From positions 1 to 20,503 of IMG/VR virus record IMGVR_UViG_3300025151_000390: a stretch of 20,503 bases of DNA. One strand, written 5' to 3'. This DNA is from a virus. The notes beneath the pieces are model-generated. The model saw only the letters and a list, made by a program, of their open reading frames with translations. It had not been told where the DNA came from and made no database searches. How positions within the stretch are numbered: the stretch's first letter is position 1; the number at the start of each line of letters is the position of its first letter. Shown here piece after piece: positions 12,703 through 20,503 of this stretch. The position numbers and the translations under genes are program-made.

Positions 12703-14876
12703 TGGCATTAACATCAGGAGATAGAAAAAGCAAAGCTACAGTCAGCTCTATACAGAGCAGAATGGGTGTAGTAGATTCATATTCAGGCAAAGATGCTTTG
12801 GGATTAGCAGCTGAAGGTGCATCTGCTGTATTAGATATTTTTGCAGAAAGAGAAGCTAATAAAGAAGAAGTAGCTTGGAAAACAGATTTTAAATTAAAAA
12901 CAAGAAATACATTAACTAATTATGCAAGAGAATATTATGATGATCCAGATGCATTTACTAATTCTGTAAATTCTTATAGAGATTCATTAGTAAATAGTAC
13001 ACCTACTAGATTTAAAAATTACGCAAAAGAATATATAGGAAATCTTGCATTTGAGTATGGAGATAAAATATGGCAAGAAGCTAAAAATCAAAAAGACCTT
13101 TTAATATTAGATAATTATTTAACTAACCATACTGATTTTATAGCAAATAGAAATCAAGCTATTATGGGTTTAACTGTAGATGAAATGCAATCATATTGGA
13201 CAGAACAATTATTACCTGAAATGTCAGATGCTATGGCTGATTATACTAAGTTATATAACTCCTATCCAGCTGCTATACAGCAACAATTAGCAGATCAATA
13301 TGGTACTCCTGATAGTGTAGATGCAGATGGTAATCTAGTTAAAGGAACATTTAATCAAACATTAGCAATAGGATTTGAAACACAAAGATTAATTAGTTTA
13401 GCTAAACAACAATTAGATCTAGCACAAGCACAAGATACAGCATTTATGCAACAAATGGGTGGAATACCAGAAAATTACATTACAGAAGTAGAAAAAGTTA
13501 ATAAAGCATTAGCTAAATATGGATTAGATTATATAGATAATCCTTTATTTGATGTAGATGATTCTAGTGTTTATAAAAATACAAACAGAGAAGAAAGAGC
13601 AGCAATATCATCAAGTGTTGGTAGCTATATAGAAACATGGAATAAAGCTAATGAAAAGAATGTAAAGAAACAAGAAGTATTAATAGAGCAAAATAAAATA
13701 GATGTTGTAGCAAATACAAAAGCTGCAATTATGGATGGTGATGTTTTTGCAGAAGATAGATTAAGAGTAATAGCTACAGAAAATGGTTTAGATTTAGATC
13801 AATTAAATGATTTGATGCAAGAAAATGCAAAAATGATGGCTATTCAGGATGTAAGTAGTCAAATTACTTATTTTGATAGTGGCAAAATTATAACAACAAT
13901 GTCTCAATTTGAGGTTAATACCATGATTCATGATAGAGTAAGAACTATAAATAATAGATTTGGTGAAGGAACTATAACAGTAGATGAATTAAAAGATGAA
14001 GCTATGATGCAACAAATGTATGAGTTGGTAAGCATTGAGTTTGAAGGTATGAGTAGAACTGTTTTTAACAATATGCCTATGTCTGCTGTAAATGAAAATG
14101 GTTTATTAAGTAATAATTTATTTTTAACATCCTTATTAGAACTATCAAAAACATATGGAGCAGTTCCAGATAAACTAGAAAATTATTTTGCTAGTGCTGG
14201 TACATTTAATTTTGAACAACCTAATGATAGGCAAGAACTTAGAAATATGGCTGAGTTTGCAAATAATTTAAGTTTAACTAAAGGAATAGCACCAGCATTT
14301 AGTAATGATGAAGCAAATTATTTATTTCCTCATTTATTAAGATTACACAAAGAGTTTGAAAGAATGGGAAGATTAGATGCAGAATTAGCTAATAGAACTG
14401 AACAAGAAATAAATGATATATTAGGCAAAAATACTATTGGTGAATATGAAGCATTAGTTGTAGAAAAATGGATTAGTGAAGTATACCCAGATCAAACACT
14501 TATGGATGAAAAAATACAATATTTAAATAAAGTTATTGTAGATAATGATGTAGATATAAATGAAATTATGTATGACTTTTTTAAAGATAGAGAAGAAGAT
14601 GGGCCTTGGTGGGGTTTGTTTTTTACAGATCAAGATTTATTAACTGGTAATGTAGAAGTTAATTTATTTGGAGATGATAGAGATTTAGAGCCATCTTTTA
14701 ATTTAGTATTGCAAGAAGCAAAAGAAATGTTTGATGTAAGAGTAGCGAGTTTATTTGGCAACACTAGTTATAAAGCAACTATGACACCAAAAGCTATTAA
14801 AGAAGCATTAAAAGAACAGTTACCTTATATTCTAAATACATTAAGAAGTGCTGGTTATGGATATAGTGAGAATTAA
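12702..14876 (+). CDS. Internal virion protein, T7 gp15-like (ejectosome core)
   Basis: The 724-residue protein is close to T7 gp15 in length (about 747) and in place. It is almost entirely alpha-helical by composition: Ala, Glu, Leu and Lys rich, with no membrane segment or signal peptide. It begins MALTSGDRKSKATVSSIQSR, with GLAAEGASAVLDIFAEREAN soon after, a common opening in such internal proteins. Later parts such as NNLSLTKGIAPAFSNDEANY are unremarkable. In T7 this protein forms the periplasmic tunnel with gp16. Overall similarity to gp15 is inferred from gene order, length and composition rather than a sharp motif. Both ends are TAATG overlaps. Confidence 0.8.
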   Translation: MALTSGDRKSKATVSSIQSRMGVVDSYSGKDALGLAAEGASAVLDIFAEREANKEEVAWKTDFKLKTRNTLTNYAREYYDDPDAFTNSVNSYRDSLVNSTPTRFKNYAKEYIGNLAFEYGDKIWQEAKNQKDLLILDNYLTNHTDFIANRNQAIMGLTVDEMQSYWTEQLLPEMSDAMADYTKLYNSYPAAIQQQLADQYGTPDSVDADGNLVKGTFNQTLAIGFETQRLISLAKQQLDLAQAQDTAFMQQMGGIPENYITEVEKVNKALAKYGLDYIDNPLFDVDDSSVYKNTNREERAAISSSVGSYIETWNKANEKNVKKQEVLIEQNKIDVVANTKAAIMDGDVFAEDRLRVIATENGLDLDQLNDLMQENAKMMAIQDVSSQITYFDSGKIITTMSQFEVNTMIHDRVRTINNRFGEGTITVDELKDEAMMQQMYELVSIEFEGMSRTVFNNMPMSAVNENGLLSNNLFLTSLLELSKTYGAVPDKLENYFASAGTFNFEQPNDRQELRNMAEFANNLSLTKGIAPAFSNDEANYLFPHLLRLHKEFERMGRLDAELANRTEQEINDILGKNTIGEYEALVVEKWISEVYPDQTLMDEKIQYLNKVIVDNDVDINEIMYDFFKDREEDGPWWGLFFTDQDLLTGNVEVNLFGDDRDLEPSFNLVLQEAKEMFDVRVASLFGNTSYKATMTPKAIKEALKEQLPYILNTLRSAGYGYSEN

Positions 14877-16426
14877 TGCCTAAAGAATTAGTTAAATATC
14901 CTATGTTTAAAACCTATATGGAAAAAGGTTTATCTCAAGATCAAATTAAAACAGATGCTGTGATGACTATTATTAATAGAGGTCTAGGATTAAATGATGG
15001 TGAAAGAGCTGCATTAGGTTTGAGTTCAGATTTTTTTACAGCTGAAAATATACTAGGTTTAATGGACAATAAAAGAATTAGATTTGATTATGATCCAGCT
15101 AGTATTGGTGATCCAACATATAGAATATCAATAGATACAGATGGTAATGGAATATTTATGGCATTAAATAATCCTAATGATCCAGATTCAGGATTTAAAC
15201 CTGAGGCAAATCCAGAACTAGCTTCTTCTTTAACATTACAAGGTGTAAGAGCTGATTTTCAAAATCAAGCATGGCAAAATTGGAAAAGTCAAAATATTAA
15301 AGCAGATGCTTTTTTTAAAACATACGGTTTCCTAAATATTGAAGAACAACCATTAGTTATGCAAACACTTAAAGGTATGTTTAATTTAGTTTATAACGGA
15401 TACAATAAAGGAAAAAATGGTGTAGAAGATTTAACCAGAATGTTTAATGACATTGAATGGTTACCAGATGTTAAAATACCTGATTTAAAAACTGTTGAAA
15501 GACAATTACAAGAAAATCAGATTCAATATTTAACATATCAAAAACAAAAAGAAGCTGGAGTCTTTGACGATTCTTTTGCTTCTCAATTCGAAGGTAAGGA
15601 GAAAACAGCTATGGGATATCAAAACACAGCAACAAATTTATTAATGGATACAATTACTAGACAAGAAGGTGGTTTCTATGCTCAGGCATATGATTCTGGT
15701 TTTACAGGAGATAGAAACAAAACATTTAATGTTGGTACTAGAGGTGGTGGTGGTGGCCCAGTAGAAATGGCTGCTGAAGGAAGTAAAATACAAAAAGCAG
15801 AATATGATCTTATGATGTCAGAAAATGGTGATCCTACTATTGGTACTGGGTTATCATTAAAAGATCCAACTGTTATAAGTCAATTAACAGAACTTGGTTA
15901 TGATGTTGATAAATTATTAACTGGTGAACAAACAATTACTAGAGAAGATAACAATATTGTTATGATGAAAATGATTGAAGATAAATTTGAGCTAGTAGAA
16001 AGACTAACTGGAATAAAAGACTTAGATACAAATAAAAATGCATACTTAGCAGTAGCATTAGTTAAATTAGCTTATAATAGTGCTACATGGATTGGGCCAA
16101 GATTTAGAGAAGCATTAAATAATTTTATAGAAACTGGAGATATGAAATACATAGGAAACTTTGGTAGCTATAAAGAAGGAACAGATGAATTTTACTCAGG
16201 TGCAACTGCTGCTGAAATAAAACAATATGAACCAGCATTATTAAATGAGTTATGGAATGATGCAGAAGGTCAAGCTGCAATAGGATATGGTGGCTTTAGA
16301 ACTATGATGAGAGATGTTTCAGAATTTATAACTGCATGGTCGGAAGGTCAAATGACATACTTTGCTGATTTACAAATTACAACATCACCACAAATTAAAA
16401 AGAAATCAAAATCAATATTAGACTAA
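14876..16426 (+). CDS. Virion-associated protein with T4-type lysozyme (GH24-like) domain
   Basis: The 516-residue protein has an N-terminal region (1-250) of unknown type and a C-terminal lysozyme-like domain (about 255-495). TRQEGG carries Glu264, AYDSG carries Asp273, and TIGTG carries Thr321. These match the Glu11, Asp20 and Thr26 active-site order of T4 lysozyme, with the same Glu-to-Asp distance of nine. Between Asp273 and Thr321 lies an extra loop of about 42 residues containing GTRGGGGGP. LTGEQTITRE and VKLAYNSATWIGPRFREALN fit the helical lobe. It would cut peptidoglycan glycan strands. There is no signal peptide, and it sits between the gp15-like and gp16-like genes, so it is probably carried in the virion to help DNA entry rather than to lyse the cell. 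Confidence 0.82.
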   Translation: MPKELVKYPMFKTYMEKGLSQDQIKTDAVMTIINRGLGLNDGERAALGLSSDFFTAENILGLMDNKRIRFDYDPASIGDPTYRISIDTDGNGIFMALNNPNDPDSGFKPEANPELASSLTLQGVRADFQNQAWQNWKSQNIKADAFFKTYGFLNIEEQPLVMQTLKGMFNLVYNGYNKGKNGVEDLTRMFNDIEWLPDVKIPDLKTVERQLQENQIQYLTYQKQKEAGVFDDSFASQFEGKEKTAMGYQNTATNLLMDTITRQEGGFYAQAYDSGFTGDRNKTFNVGTRGGGGGPVEMAAEGSKIQKAEYDLMMSENGDPTIGTGLSLKDPTVISQLTELGYDVDKLLTGEQTITREDNNIVMMKMIEDKFELVERLTGIKDLDTNKNAYLAVALVKLAYNSATWIGPRFREALNNFIETGDMKYIGNFGSYKEGTDEFYSGATAAEIKQYEPALLNELWNDAEGQAAIGYGGFRTMMRDVSEFITAWSEGQMTYFADLQITTSPQIKKKSKSILD

Positions 16427-19400
16427 ATGGGTGAGTTTTCTACATTAGGTGATATAAGTCAGTTAAAACCTAATATATCTGGTAGACCTGATCCAACACA
16501 GCCATTAAATTATTTTCAAGGTTTAAGAGATGTAGGTGCTGGTTGGGCAGATGAAAACATATTTGGACTAGCCTTTAAATACATTGTAGATGCTTCTGTA
16601 GCTCAAGATGATACAGAATTTGTTACTGATAAAAATTATAATATATTTGCAGATAGACAGGTAAAAGGTCTTGAACCTTATATTGGTAATTTTTTACACA
16701 GTAAAAGTCAAAAACACACAACAAAATTAATTAAAGATTTTATAGAAGATAGTAAAAAAGCAAATGGATCACCATCCTATATTGTAGGTAGGGTGCTAGG
16801 TGGTTTAACTGATCCATCTAGTTTATTTTTATTTACAAAAGCTGGTAGTTTTATGTTTAGTGGAAGTAGACTGCTTAGATCAGGTAAAGTAGGTAGTTTA
16901 ATAACTACAGAAGAAATGGCTAAACAAGGTTTAAGTGATACAAGAACATGGGAAGAAACAGCTTTAATATCAGCTAGTGGTTTTATTCTTCCAGCATTAT
17001 TTCCAGCAATTAATAATAAAATAGCTGGTAAACAGTTTGACGATACTGCTAATAAATTAGATAACATGGATACTCATTATTCTAATAGTCAGTATGTAGG
17101 TGGTGGTATTTATAAAGAAGGTTCTGTAGGTGCTGCTGCAACACAACCAATTAGAACAGAAACAGAATGGATTAAAGCAAATCAAATACAACCTACTGGT
17201 ATGGGATACTTAGGAGAAAAGTCAGGCTTTACTCCTTTGTTTAGAGTATTAGAAAAAGGTGGTTTAGAAGAACAAGATTTTATTACTAAGGTATTAGAAA
17301 ATCCATTACTAACTAGAGGTAATTTTGAAGGTATACCTTCAGCTCCTACTATTGAAAGAAAGATTAAATCAAGACATTTCATTATTAAAATTAGTGATGA
17401 TGCAGTCATGGGTGAATACAATGCATATTTAAAAAGACTAGGTAAAAATGAACAAGGATTTCTTGAAAAAACAGTAAACATTAAATTAGGTACAGGTTTA
17501 GATAAAACTGGAATAATGACACCTAGAGAGTTTTCTTCAGCTGTTACTAGAGCTAGATTAAATCCAGATGCTCCAGCAATACCTGAAGTAAAAGCAGCTG
17601 CAAAACATACACAAGATTTATTTTATGGCCCATTAGGTAAAGAATATCAAGAAAGTGGTATTTCTGAAGCATGGCATAAATATCAAATTGGTAGACTTGA
17701 TATGTTTATAAAACAAATGGATGGTAGTATTAAAGGTAGAAAAGCAGTTACTAATCCTAAAAAAGTACAAAAATTACAAGACCTAATTGTTTTAAGAAAA
17801 AAGTTAAAAGCTAAATTAAAGTTAATGCAAACTAAAGGTATTCATCTTAGAAAAAACTATATTAATCCATTATATAGACGAGATGCTATTGATGCTAATC
17901 CAGAGTTATTTAAACAAATAATGAGAGAAGAATTAGAAAAATTAGCTGCAAAAAATCCAGCATTATTAAAACAAAGCCCTAATATGACTGATGCTCAATA
18001 TGAAAAATGGGTAGGGGGATTGGCAAATGCTCCAGATATTATTGATGATATTATAGAATCATTTATGCAGTATCAGCCTACTCTTAGACTTAGACAAATT
18101 GATGATGTACTTAATGAAATACCAGAAGAAGCATTAGGAGAAGTTAATAAAATATCTAGTAGATTTTTAGGTAGAGATTTAGATATAGATTATACAAGAT
18201 TAATGAAAGAAGGATTTATGGAAGATGACATAATGCTTCTACAAAGACATTATTTTAATCAAGTAGTTCCTGATATAGAACTTACAAAAGTATTTGGTGA
18301 TCCTATGGGATATGGTACTCGTTGGTCAGCTGATAGTAGCTACTCACAAGGTTTAATGCAAATTGCTGATGAAATGTTAAGAAAAACTAAAAGGTACGAT
18401 ATGTATTATAATCAAAGATTTGATGAAAATGCTTTACCATTAGGTGCTTTTCTTACAAAACAACAAATAAAAAACCTTAAAGATTTAGATGCTTCTATAC
18501 ATTTAGTTAGAGGTACATATGGTTTGCCATATGATCCTAATAGAACTTTTAGTAGAGGTTTGAGAATGATGAAATTATACAATGCTACTACAATGCTTAC
18601 AGGTATAGCACAAGTAGTAGACACAGCTAGATTGGTTATGATTAATGGATTAACTAAAACATTTAAAATACAAACTGAAATGTTCCAGAGTGGTATGGCT
18701 AAAGAAATAATAAAAATGTCTAAAAACTCTACACAACTAGGTGGTGAGGCATTAGACATGATAGATAGCTCAAGAGCTATGGGTATGTATGGATTAGAAG
18801 ATGCTTTCGGTGTCTTTAATAAAATGGAAAGAGGTATGAGTAAAGTAGGTAATGTTTACTTTACATTCCTAAATGCAAGTAATCCTTGGAATGCTTCTGT
18901 AAAAACTATGGCTGGATTTTTTAATGGTACAAGAATAATAGAAAATGCAGAAAAAATAGCATTAGGCAAACCTATTTCTAAATTAAATAGAGCTAGAATG
19001 AACTTCTTAGGCATTACAGATGAGATTGCTAAAGAAATATATAAACAATATCAAAAACATGGTGTTGGTAAAAATGGTAAAATATCTAGTAAAACAGATG
19101 GTAATGACTTTAAATATATGCGTGTAGCTAATAGTGATGCTTGGGATGATACCCCTAAAGCTAAAGAAGCTGCTGAAATATATCATCAAGGATTATCTAA
19201 ACAAGTTAATGTAGATATAGTTACTCCAAGTAAAGGTGATGTACCATTATGGGCTAATACAGAAATGGGTGGTGCTATATCACAGTTTAAGAAATTTGGT
19301 GCAGCGGCTACACAAAGAATGTTAATGCGTGGATTACAAGAAAAAGATACTAACTTTATGCAAGGTATATTGCTACTAATGGCTGGTGGCATGATGGTAG

Positions 19401-19795
19401 ATGCCTTTAGACAAAAACAGTTTGGTAGAGATTATGGTAAGAAACCATTTGGTCAAAAGCTAGTAGATGGATTTGATAGATCAGGATTAGGTGGTATTTT
19501 TTCTGATATTAACAATGCTATAGAAAGACTAGGTAATAATCAAATTGGTCTAAGACCATTACTAGGGGGTAAGAAACCATACGGTACTTACAAAGATATA
19601 TTGAACAATCCTATACCTGATGTATTAGGCCCTACAGCTAGTCAAATAGCTAATATATCAGATATTATGTGGACATGGGGTACAGGTAAATACAACCATC
19701 ATACGGCTCGTAATGTGCGTAGACTAGTACCATTCCAGAATGTATGGTTTTTGGATTCGTTGTTCGATAAATTAGAGAAAGATGTATTAAGATAA
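16427..19795 (+). CDS. Large internal virion protein, T7 gp16-like, without transglycosylase domain
   Basis: This 1122-residue protein is the largest in the window and occupies the place of T7 gp16 (about 1318 residues), the inner-membrane part of the ejection channel. Several hydrophobic stretches are visible: GRVLGGLTDPSSLFLFTKAG and ALISASGFILPALFPA near residues 120-200, MLTGIAQVVDTARLVMINGL near 720-745 and MQGILLLMAGGMMVDAF near 978-995. The C-terminus (RNVRRLVPFQNVWFLDSLFD) is typical of large ejection proteins in podoviruses. No lytic transglycosylase motif is seen at its N-terminus, in contrast to T7; a separate lysozyme gene directly upstream may do this job. It starts directly after the previous stop (TAAATG). 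Confidence 0.85.
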   Translation: MGEFSTLGDISQLKPNISGRPDPTQPLNYFQGLRDVGAGWADENIFGLAFKYIVDASVAQDDTEFVTDKNYNIFADRQVKGLEPYIGNFLHSKSQKHTTKLIKDFIEDSKKANGSPSYIVGRVLGGLTDPSSLFLFTKAGSFMFSGSRLLRSGKVGSLITTEEMAKQGLSDTRTWEETALISASGFILPALFPAINNKIAGKQFDDTANKLDNMDTHYSNSQYVGGGIYKEGSVGAAATQPIRTETEWIKANQIQPTGMGYLGEKSGFTPLFRVLEKGGLEEQDFITKVLENPLLTRGNFEGIPSAPTIERKIKSRHFIIKISDDAVMGEYNAYLKRLGKNEQGFLEKTVNIKLGTGLDKTGIMTPREFSSAVTRARLNPDAPAIPEVKAAAKHTQDLFYGPLGKEYQESGISEAWHKYQIGRLDMFIKQMDGSIKGRKAVTNPKKVQKLQDLIVLRKKLKAKLKLMQTKGIHLRKNYINPLYRRDAIDANPELFKQIMREELEKLAAKNPALLKQSPNMTDAQYEKWVGGLANAPDIIDDIIESFMQYQPTLRLRQIDDVLNEIPEEALGEVNKISSRFLGRDLDIDYTRLMKEGFMEDDIMLLQRHYFNQVVPDIELTKVFGDPMGYGTRWSADSSYSQGLMQIADEMLRKTKRYDMYYNQRFDENALPLGAFLTKQQIKNLKDLDASIHLVRGTYGLPYDPNRTFSRGLRMMKLYNATTMLTGIAQVVDTARLVMINGLTKTFKIQTEMFQSGMAKEIIKMSKNSTQLGGEALDMIDSSRAMGMYGLEDAFGVFNKMERGMSKVGNVYFTFLNASNPWNASVKTMAGFFNGTRIIENAEKIALGKPISKLNRARMNFLGITDEIAKEIYKQYQKHGVGKNGKISSKTDGNDFKYMRVANSDAWDDTPKAKEAAEIYHQGLSKQVNVDIVTPSKGDVPLWANTEMGGAISQFKKFGAAATQRMLMRGLQEKDTNFMQGILLLMAGGMMVDAFRQKQFGRDYGKKPFGQKLVDGFDRSGLGGIFSDINNAIERLGNNQIGLRPLLGGKKPYGTYKDILNNPIPDVLGPTASQIANISDIMWTWGTGKYNHHTARNVRRLVPFQNVWFLDSLFDKLEKDVLR

Positions 19796-20503
19796 ATGGC
19801 TATAACAATATCAGATGTTACACCTAGAGTGCAATATACAGCTACAGCTGGGCAAACATCATTTACAGTTCCATTTGAATTTTTTGATGATGATGATTTA
19901 GTAGTAGTAAATACTAATTCTGGTGGTGTTGATACAACACTTACAAAAGCAGCAAGTCCTTCAAGTGTAACTCAATATTCAGTTACTGGCGCTGGTGTTA
20001 CTGGTGGTGGTTCTATTACACTAGGTTCTGGTGCTACTGTTAATGAAAAATATACTATTACTAGAAATGTACCTATAGCTAGAGCAACTGATTTTGCTAC
20101 TACTGGTGTATTTCCTATTGATTCTCTAAATACGGAATTAGACAAAATTGTTGCAATGATGCAACAACAAGTAGTAGATATTAATTTATCCCCAAGAGCA
20201 GCTTCTACTACATCTACAGCTTATGGTTTAATATTTCCAGAATTAACAGCTAACAAGATATTATCTGTAAATAGTTCTGGTAATGCTCTTATATTTTCTC
20301 AAGAAATAGGTAATTTTAAAGGTAACTGGTCAGCTAGTACAGCATATGTACAAAGAGATATAGTTAAAGACACTTCTACTAACAATATTTTTATAGCAAA
20401 TACTGCTCATACATCTTCAGGATCACAACCTTTAACAACTAATACAGATTCTGCAAAGTGGGATTTATTAGTAGACGCTGCATCAGCAACAACATCTGCA
20501 ACA
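19796..20503 (+). CDS. Tail fibre protein, T7 gp17-like N-terminus (partial, 3' end outside window)
   Basis: An open frame of 236 codons starts directly after the previous stop (TAAATG) and runs off the window. The N-terminus MAITISDVTPRVQYTATAGQ, the strand TSFTVPFEFFDDDDLVVV and the helix FPIDSLNTELDKIVAMMQQ (106-124) are the usual virion-anchoring domain of T7-like fibres, which docks on the tail tube. Residues 176-224 form a separate module, NWSASTAYVQRDIV ... IFIANTAHTSSG ... KWDLL. It resembles the Trp/Tyr pattern of CBM5/12-type carbohydrate-binding modules that recur in phage fibres. The rest begins a Ser/Ala/Thr-rich stretch. Receptor binding is expected from the missing C-terminal part. 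Confidence 0.88.
   Translation, partial: MAITISDVTPRVQYTATAGQTSFTVPFEFFDDDDLVVVNTNSGGVDTTLTKAASPSSVTQYSVTGAGVTGGGSITLGSGATVNEKYTITRNVPIARATDFATTGVFPIDSLNTELDKIVAMMQQQVVDINLSPRAASTTSTAYGLIFPELTANKILSVNSSGNALIFSQEIGNFKGNWSASTAYVQRDIVKDTSTNNIFIANTAHTSSGSQPLTTNTDSAKWDLLVDAASATTSAT

Noticed and set aside
1-20503. CRISPR arrays, insertion sequences, integrase or attachment sites
   Set aside because: No spaced direct repeats, transposase-like or recombinase-like proteins were seen in any frame.

Overview
The window is a block of tailed-phage late genes, nearly all on the + strand, densely packed and very A+T-rich. Gene order and protein types point to a podovirus with a T7-like virion: portal, scaffold, capsid, tail tube A, tail tube B, three or four internal or ejection proteins, then tail fibre. 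The A+T-rich coding, the small Lys-rich protein families and the general look of the structural proteins suggest a marine phage of the kind infecting SAR11/Pelagibacter (HTVC-type podoviruses). This host guess is inferred from protein style and composition; no host gene is present.

Layout. Positions 1-103 hold the apparent C-terminal end of an unidentified gene. Positions 104-278 are non-coding, with a sigma70-like promoter and three consecutive small hairpins ending in a T-run. Positions 285-1606 encode seven small proteins. Five are strongly basic, one is a coiled coil, and the last sits where a small terminase subunit might be expected. The large terminase follows (1606-3120), then a small protein with His/Cys motifs, two small unknowns, the portal (4494-6092), a small Bbp19-like protein, the scaffold and an overlapping small conserved protein. 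A 134-nt leader with possible RNA structure precedes the major capsid gene (7379-8224), which has the strongest ribosome binding site in the window. A small beta-rich protein and a G6/C6 hairpin end the capsid block. The tail and ejection block (8529-19795) contains an unusual histone-H1-like protein, tail tubular proteins A and B, a gp14-like protein, a gp15-like protein, a protein with a T4-lysozyme-type domain, and a 1122-residue gp16-like protein. The window ends inside the tail fibre gene.

How the genes work together. The terminase packages DNA through the portal into a shell built from the capsid protein on the scaffold. Tail tube A and B close the portal and form the short tail. The gp14/15/16-like proteins and the lysozyme are likely carried in the virion, breach the peptidoglycan and form a channel for DNA entry. 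The fibre recognises the host. Most genes are linked by stop/start overlaps (TAATG, TGATG, ATGA) with little Shine-Dalgarno signal, so translational coupling appears to dominate. The exceptions, with clear ribosome binding sites, are the first small gene, the scaffold, the capsid, its small neighbour and the H1-like gene. No RNA polymerase, holin, integrase, tRNA, CRISPR array or insertion sequence was seen.
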